A stretch of 64,000 nt of DNA from JBBQSN01 sp963825505 (GTDB taxonomy: Bacteria; Actinomycetota; Actinomycetes; Actinomycetales; CAWJMD01), in the NCBI GenBank assembly GCA_963825505.1, contig CAWGTL010000010.1:166489-230488 (forward strand), read 5' to 3'. Below the pieces are notes generated by a model. It was given only the letters and a program-made list of their open reading frames with translations. It searched no databases and was not told where the DNA came from. The position numbers and the translations under genes are program-made. Position 1 is the stretch's first letter. Each line of letters begins with the position of its first letter. Shown piece after piece: positions 27,390 through 36,164 of the stretch.

Positions 27390-29708
27390 ATGAGGTGGAG
27401 CGCCGGCAGGTTGCTGCGCACCCCGCGCGAGCTGTGGGAGCGCGGCGCGGTGGAGGTCGGAGTCGTCGGCGTGGCCGCGGCGCTGCTGCTCGGCACCGTG
27501 GTCGGCACCGGCGCCGCCAGCACCGTCGTCGACGTCGCGGACGGCGTCACCTGGGTCAGCGACGAGGACAGCGGTCAGGTCGTCGAGATCAACCCCAGCA
27601 CCGGACGCCCGCAGCGCGCCGTCCAGGTGACCCGGCCCGGCACGGGTCTCACGCTGGGCCAGCGCGACGGCGTGCTCGTGCTCACCGACGACAAGGGGCT
27701 CAGCACCGCCATCGACCTGTCCACGCTGGTCGCGAGCGGCTCGCGCGACGCCGGCGGGCCGGGTCGGACCAAGGTCCTGGTCGAGGGCGGTGGGGTCTAC
27801 CTGGTCGAGCTGGAGCGCGGCGAGGTCCGCGCCGTCGACCCGCTCACCCTGGAGGACCTGGGCCAGCCGCTGCGCTCCGCCGCGCTGGCCGACGCCGTCG
27901 TCGACGACCGCGGCACCGTGTGGACGGCCGGCAACGACGGCGTCCTCAGCAGCGCCACCTGGTCCTCGCAGGCCCGCCGCTTCATCGTGCACGAGCGCCG
28001 CAGCTACGACGGCATCGGACAGGGCACCGCGCTGGTCCCGCACGAGCAGGGCGTCAGCGTGTTCAGCCCCAGCAGCGGCCTGGTCGCCCAGGTCGGCGGC
28101 AGCGGGGAGGTGTCCGAGCTGGTGGTCGGGATGACCGGCACCGTGCTCCCCGCCGACCGGTCGCCCGCCGACGTCGCACCGGTGGTCGACCGCGACAACG
28201 CCACCCTGGTGGTCATCACCCGGCACCGCCGGGTGCAGCAGATCTCCCTGGCCGCCACGGGCTGCTCCGACCCGGGCCGTCCGGCCGTGCTGGGCAAGCG
28301 CGTCTACGTCCCGTGCGCCGGCGCCGGCAAGGTCGTGGTCTTCGACCAGGACGGCCGCAAGGTCGACGAGATCCGCACCCCGGACGGCCAGGACCCGCGG
28401 ATGGTCGTCGACGACGGGCGGCTGCTGGTCTCCACCCGCAGCGGCTCCACCGCGATCCTGGTCGACAGCCGCGGGCGCCGCACCACGATCACCGTCCGCG
28501 ACGACGCCGTCCCGGTCAGCAACGCCACGGTCGCCCCCACGTTCAGCGCCCCGCCGCCGCTGCCGCCGCAGCTGACCTCCACCCCGCCGCCGCCCCCGCC
28601 CACGTCCCGGCCGCCGACGAGCACGACCCGGCCGCCCACGACCACGCAGTCGGTCACCACCGGTTCGCCGTCCACGAGCGCCACCGTCGACGTCACCGGG
28701 CCCGGCGGCGGCGGCCCGGGCACGGGGACGGGCACCGGTTCGCCCGGCGGCGGCACCTGGGTGGCCCCGGCCACGCGGGTCGTCGCCACGCAGACCGCGC
28801 CGGGCACGGTGCGGATCACCTGGACGGCCAGCGAGTCCGGTGCCGACCGGTACGTGGTCACCCGCGCCGACGGCGTCGGCGGCGCCACCAGCGCCGCGGC
28901 GAGCGCCACCTCGCTGACCCTCACCAACGTCGCACCGGGCGCGGCCCTGTCCTGGGTGGTCGACACCACCCGTGACGGCCGCACCGTCCGCAGCGCGCCG
29001 AGCGCCCCGATCGTCGTGACCGCACCGGGCCCGACGACCGGGCCGCCCCCGCCGCCGCCGTCCACGACGACCGCACCCCCGCCACCGCCCCCGTCGACGA
29101 CGACCGCGCCGCCGCCCCCGCCGCCGAGCACCACGACGCCCCCGCCCCCGCCGCCCCCGCCGCCGGCCCCCAGCCAGGGCGCCGCGGTCATCACCGACGG
29201 GCAGGGCAACGAGTACACCGGCATCTCCACCCAGGCGCTGCTCTCGCCGCCCGCCGACTGGGCCGCGTACGACGGCACCTGCACCGTGCAGTGGTCGGCC
29301 GACTACTACGGCACCTCCGGGCAGGTCATCGTCCCGTGCAGCCAGACCGGCTGGGTCGACCTCGGCTACACCGGCGGCGGCAACGTCACGGCGAGCGTGG
29401 TGGCGTCCGGCGCCGGTGGCACCGCCACCTCGGCCCCGTACAGCTGGTTCGTCCGCACCGAGATGGGCGGGGGCACCTGCAGCGGCAGCACCTACCGCGA
29501 CGTCTCGCGCGGCCCGGTGCCGCAGCTGCCGCCGTGCAACCCGAACCCGTGCCCGCCGTACCCGTGCACCGCGCTGCCGAGCGCCCCCGCGGGCGAGGAC
29601 ACCGGCGGCCGGTTCGTCCTGGCGTTCGGACTGATCGGTGCCGCGCTGGCGATGCGCGGCGTGCGTACCGGCCGGATCCGGTTCCACCGGGCGGGGACCA
29701 CGCGGTGA
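27390..29708 (+). CDS. Membrane-anchored surface protein with beta-propeller, FN3 and proline-rich repeats
   Basis: A 772-aa extracytoplasmic protein. An N-terminal transmembrane anchor (about residues 25-45) is followed by a propeller-like region to ~395 with repeated strand motifs (VVDVADGVTWVSDEDSGQVVEI, GLTLGQRDGVLVLTDD). A Pro/Thr linker (~390-455) and a fibronectin type III-like domain (~460-548, TVRITWTASESGADRYVVTR) come next. Three 33-bp repeats encode PPPPPPSTTTA (552-584), then a C-terminal Ig-like part with cysteines and a final hydrophobic segment (~745-762). Known type VII clusters lack an identical protein; I infer a wall-spanning scaffold of the secretion locus. The ATG at 27390 is used because GAAGGGG precedes it. 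It overlaps MoxR by GTGA. Confidence 0.72.
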   Translation: MRWSAGRLLRTPRELWERGAVEVGVVGVAAALLLGTVVGTGAASTVVDVADGVTWVSDEDSGQVVEINPSTGRPQRAVQVTRPGTGLTLGQRDGVLVLTDDKGLSTAIDLSTLVASGSRDAGGPGRTKVLVEGGGVYLVELERGEVRAVDPLTLEDLGQPLRSAALADAVVDDRGTVWTAGNDGVLSSATWSSQARRFIVHERRSYDGIGQGTALVPHEQGVSVFSPSSGLVAQVGGSGEVSELVVGMTGTVLPADRSPADVAPVVDRDNATLVVITRHRRVQQISLAATGCSDPGRPAVLGKRVYVPCAGAGKVVVFDQDGRKVDEIRTPDGQDPRMVVDDGRLLVSTRSGSTAILVDSRGRRTTITVRDDAVPVSNATVAPTFSAPPPLPPQLTSTPPPPPPTSRPPTSTTRPPTTTQSVTTGSPSTSATVDVTGPGGGGPGTGTGTGSPGGGTWVAPATRVVATQTAPGTVRITWTASESGADRYVVTRADGVGGATSAAASATSLTLTNVAPGAALSWVVDTTRDGRTVRSAPSAPIVVTAPGPTTGPPPPPPSTTTAPPPPPPSTTTAPPPPPPSTTTPPPPPPPPPAPSQGAAVITDGQGNEYTGISTQALLSPPADWAAYDGTCTVQWSADYYGTSGQVIVPCSQTGWVDLGYTGGGNVTASVVASGAGGTATSAPYSWFVRTEMGGGTCSGSTYRDVSRGPVPQLPPCNPNPCPPYPCTALPSAPAGEDTGGRFVLAFGLIGAALAMRGVRTGRIRFHRAGTTR
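29043..29141 (+). repeat. Three 33-bp in-frame repeats coding PPPPPPSTTT(A/P)
   Basis: Units 29043-29075, 29076-29108 and 29109-29141 each encode six prolines, Ser, three Thr and Ala (Pro in the last). They form a stiff extended linker and are a likely site of copy-number variation. Confidence 0.85.
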
Positions 29709-30691
29709 CCCAGGCCGCCGTCCAGGCGCTCACCGAGACCGAGGTCGGCAGCTTCCGGCTGCTGCACGGCCGGGTCGTCGACGCCCTGGAGCACGCGGTC
29801 AAGGGCAAGCGCGGCGTGCTCGAGCTCATCACCGTCGCGATGTTCTCGTCCGGGCACGTGCTGCTGGAGGACGTCCCCGGCACCGGCAAGACGACCGTCG
29901 CGCGGGCGCTGGCCCAGGCGCTCGGCGGGTCCTCGCGCCGGATCCAGTTCACGCCCGACCTGCTGCCCTCGGACGTCACCGGCACCACGGTGTACGAGCC
30001 GGGGTCGGGGACGATCGCGTTCCGGCCCGGCCCGGTCTTCTGCCACGTGCTGCTGGCCGACGAGATCAACCGGGCCGCGGCCAAGACGCAGTCGGCGCTG
30101 CTCGAGGTGATGGAGGAGCGCACCGTCACCGTCGACGGCGTGCCGCACCCGGTCCCCGCGCCGTTCCTGGTGGTGGCGACGCAGAACCCGATCGACCTCG
30201 ACGGCACCTACCGGCTGCCCGAGGCGCAGCTCGACCGGTTCCTGCTGCGCACCGCGATCGGGTACCCCGACGCGGAGCACGAGCTCGACGTGCTCCGGCC
30301 CGGCAGCGCGGCCGGCGCCACCGACCTGGTGCCGTCGGTCACCTCGCCCGAGGAGGTGGCGGCGACCTCGGAGGCGCTGACCCGCCTGCACGTGGCTGAC
30401 GAGATCCTGCGCTACGTGCGCCAGGTCGGCGAGGCCACCCGGTCCGACGCCCGGCTGCGGATGGGCGCCAGCACCCGCGGGCTTCGGGCGCTGGTGCGGT
30501 GCAGCCAGGTGTTCGCCGCGGCCCAGGGCCGGCACTACGTGGTGCCCAGCGACATCCAGCGGCTGGTGCCGCCGGTGCTGTCGCACCGTCTGGTGCTCCA
30601 GCGCGACGCCGCGCTCGACGGCACGACGGCCGCCGAGGTGCTCGCCGACCTGCTGGCCGGGGTGCCGGTGCCGCGGCCCGGCCAGGCCTGA
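29705..30691 (+). CDS. MoxR-family AAA+ ATPase
   Basis: A 328-aa MoxR ATPase, a chaperone-like AAA+ protein that usually works with a DUF58/von Willebrand-type partner encoded next door. Walker A is EDVPGTGKTTVA (~residue 60), Walker B VLLADEINRA, sensor 1 VVATQNPID, and the C-terminal lid contains MGASTRGLRALVR. It begins within the stop of the surface-protein gene (GTGA) and is followed 11 bases later by the DUF58 gene, then a transglutaminase-fold protein, forming the common moxR-DUF58-tgpA module. Confidence 0.93.
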   Translation: MTQAAVQALTETEVGSFRLLHGRVVDALEHAVKGKRGVLELITVAMFSSGHVLLEDVPGTGKTTVARALAQALGGSSRRIQFTPDLLPSDVTGTTVYEPGSGTIAFRPGPVFCHVLLADEINRAAAKTQSALLEVMEERTVTVDGVPHPVPAPFLVVATQNPIDLDGTYRLPEAQLDRFLLRTAIGYPDAEHELDVLRPGSAAGATDLVPSVTSPEEVAATSEALTRLHVADEILRYVRQVGEATRSDARLRMGASTRGLRALVRCSQVFAAAQGRHYVVPSDIQRLVPPVLSHRLVLQRDAALDGTTAAEVLADLLAGVPVPRPGQA

Positions 30692-30701
30692 GGACAGCAG
30701 G

Positions 30702-31871
30702 GTGCGCACCGCCGTGCGCCCGACCGCCCGGGGGGTCGGGACGTTCCTGCTCGCCGACGCCGCCCTCGCCCTGGGGCTGGTCGCGGGTTACCCGGGCCTG
30801 GTCGGACTCGGGGTGGCGCTGCTCGCCGTCGTGCTGGTCTCGCTCGGCGGGGTGCTCGTGCCCGCGCCGGTCGAGGTCAGCCGCCGGCTCGAGCCCGCGC
30901 GGGTGCGCCGGCTCTCCCGCTGCGCGGTCGTCCTCGACCTCACCAACCGCGGCCGGTTCCCCGTGACCGTGCGGGTGCGCGACCGGGTCGGGGACGAGCA
31001 CGTCGTCGTCGACGTCCCGCGGCTGGTGCCCGGCGAGCCCACCCGCAGCGAGCTCCCGATGCCCGTGCAGCGCCGCGGCGTGGTGGCCACCGGCCCGGTG
31101 CGGCTGCACCGCCAGGGCCTGGCCGACCTGTTCCGGGTGACCGCCGTGCACGGCTCGGCCGCGCAGGTGACCGTGCTGCCGCGGGTGCTGCGCTGCCGTG
31201 GCCTGCCGCCGGGCGTGCGGCGCGGGCAGGTGGGTGCCGACGAGCGGGTGCTCCAGGGCGGCACCGACCTGGTCGGGCTGCGCGAGTACGTGCCCGGCGA
31301 CGACCTGCGCCGGCTGCACGCCGCCACCAGCGCCCGCACCGGCGTGCTGATGGTCCGCGAGGACGCCGACCCCGGCCGCCCGCACCTCACCGTCCTGCTC
31401 GACGACCGGCCGGCGTCCTACCGCGTGGCGGACGACTTCGAGGAGGCCTGCGACGTCGTGGTCTCGCTCGTGCGCGCCGCGCGGGCCGAGGGCCACCCGG
31501 TGCGGGTGGTCAGCGCGTCCGGGGTGCTCGAGGCCGAGGCCGAGCCGAGCCTGGTGACGGGCGGCGGCGGCGACCTGGCCGACCGCGTCGGGCAGCTGCT
31601 CGCCGAGCTCGGCGAGCCGGTGGGGGAGGGCGCTCTCGCGTCCGCGGTGGCGCTCGGTCGCCACGACCCGGACGTGCTGGTCGTGGTCTCCGGGACCCGG
31701 GCCGCCGTGGGAGAGCAGCAGCAGGTGGTGGCCGACGCCCAGCTCGGCGTCCTGGTGCTGGTCGACCCGCGCCCCGACCGCACCGTCTCGGCCGTCGGTT
31801 CCACCGTGGTGCTGCGCGGCCCACGGGCCGAGGACCTCCTGCACACCTGGGACCGTGCGGTGGCGGGATGA
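30702..31871 (+). CDS. DUF58 domain membrane protein
   Basis: 389 aa. Two hydrophobic segments (about residues 12-50) are followed by a beta-rich stretch and the DUF58 signature (GLREYVPGDDLRRLHAATSARTG, then LTVLLDD with the acidic strand start of a vWA-like fold). DUF58 proteins are the standard partners of MoxR ATPases. The GTG start is supported by a weak GGACAGCAGG. The stop overlaps the next start by ATGA. Confidence 0.9.
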   Translation: MRTAVRPTARGVGTFLLADAALALGLVAGYPGLVGLGVALLAVVLVSLGGVLVPAPVEVSRRLEPARVRRLSRCAVVLDLTNRGRFPVTVRVRDRVGDEHVVVDVPRLVPGEPTRSELPMPVQRRGVVATGPVRLHRQGLADLFRVTAVHGSAAQVTVLPRVLRCRGLPPGVRRGQVGADERVLQGGTDLVGLREYVPGDDLRRLHAATSARTGVLMVREDADPGRPHLTVLLDDRPASYRVADDFEEACDVVVSLVRAARAEGHPVRVVSASGVLEAEAEPSLVTGGGGDLADRVGQLLAELGEPVGEGALASAVALGRHDPDVLVVVSGTRAAVGEQQQVVADAQLGVLVLVDPRPDRTVSAVGSTVVLRGPRAEDLLHTWDRAVAG

Positions 31872-34150
31872 GAAGCCGTGCGGGAGTAGTGGTCTGGTCG
31901 TCGGTGCTGCTCGCGATGTCGTGCGCGGCCCTGGCCCCGGCCTTCTCCGGGCGTCTCCTCGGTCTGCCGGTGGCGCTGCTCGTGCTGGTCCTGGCCGTCG
32001 CCGGAACCGTCGGCCTCCTGGTGCTGGCACGGGTGGCCAGGCTGCGACCGCTCACCGGCACCGCCGTCGTCGCCCTGCTGCTCGTGGTGGCCGCGCTGCT
32101 GCTCCTGCGCACCGGCGAGCCGACGCTGCCGGGGTCGGAGCTGCCCTCCTGGCGACGCACGATCGGCATGGGCGTGCTGAGCCCGCTGGTCGACGCCGTC
32201 CCGCTGCTGCTCACCGCACCGGTGCCCGCGCCGCCCGAGCCGCTGCTGCTCACGCCGGTCGTCCTGCTCGTCGCGCTGGTCACGCTCGCCGTCACCGCCC
32301 TGGTGCTGCGGCCGTCGTCCTGGCTGCTCGCGCCGGTGGCGGGCGCCGCCGCGCTCTACGCGGCCGGGCTGGCGCTCGGGGCCGGCGCCGTCGACCGGTC
32401 CGGCGTGCTGGCCGCCGTGCTCGTCCTCACGGCCGTCGCCGGGTGGGCCCTGCTCGGTCGCACGCACGCGCCCGGCACCACCGCTGTGCAGCGGCTCCGC
32501 CCGGGCCGCGGCACGCTGCCTCTCGCGGCCGCGACGGCCGCGATGGCGCTGGTGGCGGTCGTCGGCGCCTCGCTGCCGTCCGGCACCTCGTTCGACCCGC
32601 GCGACCTGGTCGTCACCCCGCAGCGCCCGCTGCAGGCCACCAGCCCGATGCCGGACGTCACGCGCTGGGCCGAGGAGACCGACATCGCGCTGTTCGAGGT
32701 CTCCGGCCGGGTCCCGCAGCGGATGCACCTGGCCGTGCTGCCGTGGTTCGACGGCGTCAGCTGGGGCTCCAGCGGCGAGCTCACCGAGGTGGGCGTGCCG
32801 GCCGAGCCCGACCTGCCCGCGGGCGTGGTGCGCGGCGAGGTCGACGTCGACGTGCAGGTGGTCGACCTCACCGGGCCGTGGGCGCCGAGCGCCGGGCGGC
32901 TGGTGTCCTCCAGCCTGCGCGACGCCGTGCAGGACCCCTCCAACGGTTCGGTGCTCGTGCCCGACGGCCTGGAGCCCGGAGCCACCTACTCGGTGGTCTC
33001 CGAGCTCGACACCCCGGTCGACGCCGACCTCGCGCAGGCGACGGTGCCGTCCGGCCCGCTGGTCGAGCCCTACCTCGCGGTGCCGCGCGTGCCGCAGGAC
33101 CTGGTCGCCTACGCCCAGGAGGTGACGGCGACCGCGCGCTCGCGGATGGAGCAGGCCTCGGCGATCGAGCTGGCCGTCTCCGGCCGCGAGCTCGACCCGG
33201 CCGCCGCCAGCGGCAGCTCGTACCTGCGGGTGCGGGAGTTCCTGCTCGGCCCGGCCAGCTCCGGCGGGCAACGGGGCACCAGCGAGCAGTTCGCCACCTC
33301 GTTCGCGGTGCTCGCGCGGGTGGTCGGTCTGCCGACGCGGGTCGTCGTCGGGTTCGACGTCCCGGACGCCGAGGTGCCCGCGGGCTCGGCGGGCGACGCG
33401 ACCGCGCCGGTGCTGGTCACCAGCGGCGACGCCCGGGTGTGGGCCGAGGTGTACTTCGAGGACCACGGCTGGGCGGTCTTCGACCCCACGCCGGACGAGC
33501 AGAGCACCACCACCTCGCCCGTGCGCCAGAACGTGCTCGACCGGCTGGCCGAGCAGGAGGCGATCGCGAACGACGTGAGCGACCAGCCGATCGGCACCCG
33601 GCCCGAGCCCCGGGACCCGGCGTCCGCGGTGCTGCCCGTGCTGGTGGCCGCCGGGGCGGGCCTGCTCGGCGCCGTCCTGCTGGCCGTGGTGGTGCTGGTG
33701 GTCTCGCGGCTGCGTCGCTCGCGGCGGCACCGCCGCTCGGGAGCCGCCGGCGCCTGGGCCGAGGTGGTCGACGCCGGCGTGCTCTGCGGCGATCGCCCGC
33801 TGGTGGGGGAGGACGACGAGGTGCTGGCGCGGCGGGTGGCCGACCGCGTCGGCGACGGCGAAGGTGCCGGCGACGCCGGTGCCCTGCTGGTGCGGGCGCA
33901 GCGGGAGGCGTTCGCCCCGGACGGTTCCGGCGACGGCCCCGGCCACCGGGCCGACGCGTGGGGTCTGGCGACCCGGCTGGTGCGCGCGCAGCGGCGACGG
34001 CAGCCGCTGGTGCGTCGGATCACCTGGTGGGTCGACCCGTCACCGCTGCGCGGCGGCACCGCGCGGCCCGGACGCCGGCGGGCGCGCCTCAGTCCTGGGG
34101 GTCGGGCGGGCAGGAGCCGCGGACACCGAACTCCGGCGTCGCGCCGTTGA
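31868..34150 (+). CDS. TgpA-like membrane transglutaminase-fold protein with catalytic residues replaced
   Basis: 760 aa. Six or more hydrophobic segments (to ~230) precede a periplasmic transglutaminase-like core, a further membrane segment (~590-612) and a cytosolic DUF4129-like tail (~630-735). In active family members the core reads G-x-C-E-x-F-A ... H-A-W-V-E-V ... D-P-T. Here the cysteine position is Ser472 (GTSEQFATSFAVLAR), the histidine position is Arg523 (ARVWAEVYF), and only Asp539 (FDPTP) remains, so it is predicted to be catalytically dead. The ATG overlaps the DUF58 stop (ATGA). The 3' end overlaps the convergent kinase gene by 62 bases. Confidence 0.85.
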   Translation: MRSRAGVVVWSSVLLAMSCAALAPAFSGRLLGLPVALLVLVLAVAGTVGLLVLARVARLRPLTGTAVVALLLVVAALLLLRTGEPTLPGSELPSWRRTIGMGVLSPLVDAVPLLLTAPVPAPPEPLLLTPVVLLVALVTLAVTALVLRPSSWLLAPVAGAAALYAAGLALGAGAVDRSGVLAAVLVLTAVAGWALLGRTHAPGTTAVQRLRPGRGTLPLAAATAAMALVAVVGASLPSGTSFDPRDLVVTPQRPLQATSPMPDVTRWAEETDIALFEVSGRVPQRMHLAVLPWFDGVSWGSSGELTEVGVPAEPDLPAGVVRGEVDVDVQVVDLTGPWAPSAGRLVSSSLRDAVQDPSNGSVLVPDGLEPGATYSVVSELDTPVDADLAQATVPSGPLVEPYLAVPRVPQDLVAYAQEVTATARSRMEQASAIELAVSGRELDPAAASGSSYLRVREFLLGPASSGGQRGTSEQFATSFAVLARVVGLPTRVVVGFDVPDAEVPAGSAGDATAPVLVTSGDARVWAEVYFEDHGWAVFDPTPDEQSTTTSPVRQNVLDRLAEQEAIANDVSDQPIGTRPEPRDPASAVLPVLVAAGAGLLGAVLLAVVVLVVSRLRRSRRHRRSGAAGAWAEVVDAGVLCGDRPLVGEDDEVLARRVADRVGDGEGAGDAGALLVRAQREAFAPDGSGDGPGHRADAWGLATRLVRAQRRRQPLVRRITWWVDPSPLRGGTARPGRRRARLSPGGRAGRSRGHRTPASRR

Positions 34151-35957
34151 CCGAGGGGTCCTCGACCAGGATCGCGGTCACCGTCATGCACAGGTCCTCG
34201 ACCGCCGGGTCGAAGTCGGTGAACACGTAGGAGGTCGACCCGGGGTCCAGCTGGGCCACCGGCACCCACTCACCGGTGGGCTGCTTGAGCAGCACCAGGA
34301 ACAGCGCCTCGCCCTCGGTGGGGTCGGTCCACGACACCTGCACCTGGGCGCCGTCGTCGACGAACGAGGCCTGCGGGTCCAGCTCGGGATCGGAGAAGTC
34401 CGGGGCGGTGGGGCTCGGTACCGGCTCGGTCGACGGGATCACCGGGACGCTCGTCGCCGAGGTCACGGGCGTCGTGGGCCCGGCCTGGCCGCCGCCCCGG
34501 TTGGCCTGCGTGACCAGGAACCCGACGGCGACACCGACGAGCAGCGCCGCCGCGATCCCCGCGAGCACCAGCCGGCGCCGTCGCGCGGAGGTGTCGGGCG
34601 CGGGGGCGCCCACCGCCCCGATCGCGGCCGGTGGGTCGGCTGCGGCCGGGCGCGGCCCGGCACCGGTCGCGTCCGGGTCGGGACCCTCCGGGTGCAGCGC
34701 GGCCCCGCCACCGGCGTGGGTCAGGGCCGACGGCGAGACCGCCACGTGCCCGGGACCGGACGGCGCGACCGGCGCGACCGGCGCGGCTGCGGGCTCGGGT
34801 GCGGGTTCCGGCTCCGGCGCGGGCTCCTGCTCGCGCGGGGGAGGGGGGCCGGGGTCGGCGACCACGGCGTGCTCGGCCGCGGACCCGGCGAAGGGCGCTG
34901 CGGCGGCCACCGCCGCGGCCGGCGCGACGTCGACCCGGTCGCCGCCGCCGCCCTCGGGCAGGTAGGCACGCAGGTCGGCCGCCACCGACTCCAGCGCCTC
35001 GCGGACCTCGGCGGCGGAGCAGAACCGCCGCGCGGGGTCGTCGGCCAGGCACCGGTCGACCACGGCCAGCAGCGCAGCCGGCACGTCGTCGCGGTGCAGC
35101 ACGCGTCGCTGCCCCGTGCGCACCCGGCGCAGGTACTGCAGCGCCGAGTCCTGCGAGCGGTCGTCCGCGGCGAACGGCGGCCTGCCGTCGAGCAGGGTGA
35201 ACAGGGTCGATCCCAGCGACCACACGTCGTCGGCCGCGGTGGGCGGGTTGCCGTCGAGCACCTGCGGCGAGGCGTGCCGGTAGCTGAACCGCTCCACCGA
35301 CGCCGTCCGCTCGGAGTCGACCTGGCGCGCGATGCCGAAGTCGGCCAGCACGTACGACGTCGGCAGCAGCAGCACGTTCTGCGGCTTGACGTCGCGGTGC
35401 AGCACCCCGTGCTGGTGCGCGAAGGCGAGGGCGTCGGCCACCACCGTCCCGGCGGCCACGACGTCGGTCACCGGCAGCGGACCCACGGCCGCCAGCCGGT
35501 CGTGCAGCGAGCCGAGGTCGTACAGCTCCATCACGATCGCCGGGTTCCCCGCGGCGGTCTCGCCGGTGTCGAGCACGGTGACGATGTGCGGGTGCTGGCG
35601 GCCGAGCCGCACGGTGACCTCGAGCTCGCGGGCGAAGCGCTCGCGGGCGCGCTCGTCCAGGCCGCTGGCGTCCAGGTCGAGCACCTTGATCGCGACGGCC
35701 CGCCCCACCGCCACCTGGCGGGCCCGGTAGACGACGCTGTCGCCGCCGCGCGCGATCAGCTCGACCTGGTCGTAGCCGGGCAGCAGGTCGTCGGAGACGG
35801 GTGCGCGCGCGGGAGCGGCAGGCGGCGCCCACACCGAGTCGGTGCCGCCGCAGGGTCGCCGCCGGGCGGCTTCCTCGTCCCGTCCACGCTCCCCCTCGCC
35901 TCCGGCGGGGCGGCCCCGGTCGCCCCGCGCGTGAGTGTAGGGGGACGAAGCGGTCAT
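34089..35957 (-). CDS. PknB-type transmembrane serine/threonine protein kinase
   Basis: A 622-aa Hanks-type kinase. The kinase domain spans ~60-330, with ATP-loop RGGDSVVYRA, Lys91 in VAIKVL, HRDVKPQN (Asp189) and DFG (206-208). The activation-segment end reads YRHASPQVL in place of APE. A long Ala/Pro/Glu-rich linker leads to one transmembrane helix (~480-500) and an external FN3-like domain (QVQVSWTDPTEGEALFLVLL) rather than PASTA repeats. The ATG at 35957 has a poor -10-like GACCCT 6 bases upstream and no Shine-Dalgarno; a GTG at 35834 is an alternative start that trims a low-complexity N-terminus. It is convergent with the type VII-like locus, and the FHA domains there are possible targets. 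Confidence 0.88.
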   Translation of the reverse strand: MTASSPYTHARGDRGRPAGGEGERGRDEEAARRRPCGGTDSVWAPPAAPARAPVSDDLLPGYDQVELIARGGDSVVYRARQVAVGRAVAIKVLDLDASGLDERARERFARELEVTVRLGRQHPHIVTVLDTGETAAGNPAIVMELYDLGSLHDRLAAVGPLPVTDVVAAGTVVADALAFAHQHGVLHRDVKPQNVLLLPTSYVLADFGIARQVDSERTASVERFSYRHASPQVLDGNPPTAADDVWSLGSTLFTLLDGRPPFAADDRSQDSALQYLRRVRTGQRRVLHRDDVPAALLAVVDRCLADDPARRFCSAAEVREALESVAADLRAYLPEGGGGDRVDVAPAAAVAAAAPFAGSAAEHAVVADPGPPPPREQEPAPEPEPAPEPAAAPVAPVAPSGPGHVAVSPSALTHAGGGAALHPEGPDPDATGAGPRPAAADPPAAIGAVGAPAPDTSARRRRLVLAGIAAALLVGVAVGFLVTQANRGGGQAGPTTPVTSATSVPVIPSTEPVPSPTAPDFSDPELDPQASFVDDGAQVQVSWTDPTEGEALFLVLLKQPTGEWVPVAQLDPGSTSYVFTDFDPAVEDLCMTVTAILVEDPSVNGATPEFGVRGSCPPDPQD

Positions 35958-36164
35958 CCGAGGAGGGTCCCGACCCGTCGGGCGCCGTGACCCGCGCGAG
36001 CGCGGGACGTCGGGGTCGTCCGGGCGACACAGGGGTTCGGCCCCTCGCGGTCGGCACAGGGGCGCCCGACCGATCGCGACCACCTCCGACGTGTCCATGC
36101 ACTGAGACGCGCTGCTCACGGGTCGGACGCCTGGCGCGGAGGGCGAGGTCGTAGACTCCGGCGC

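Noticed and set aside
29043..29170. CRISPR-like repeat array
   Set aside because: The repeats are in-frame, without spacers, and encode a proline-rich linker.
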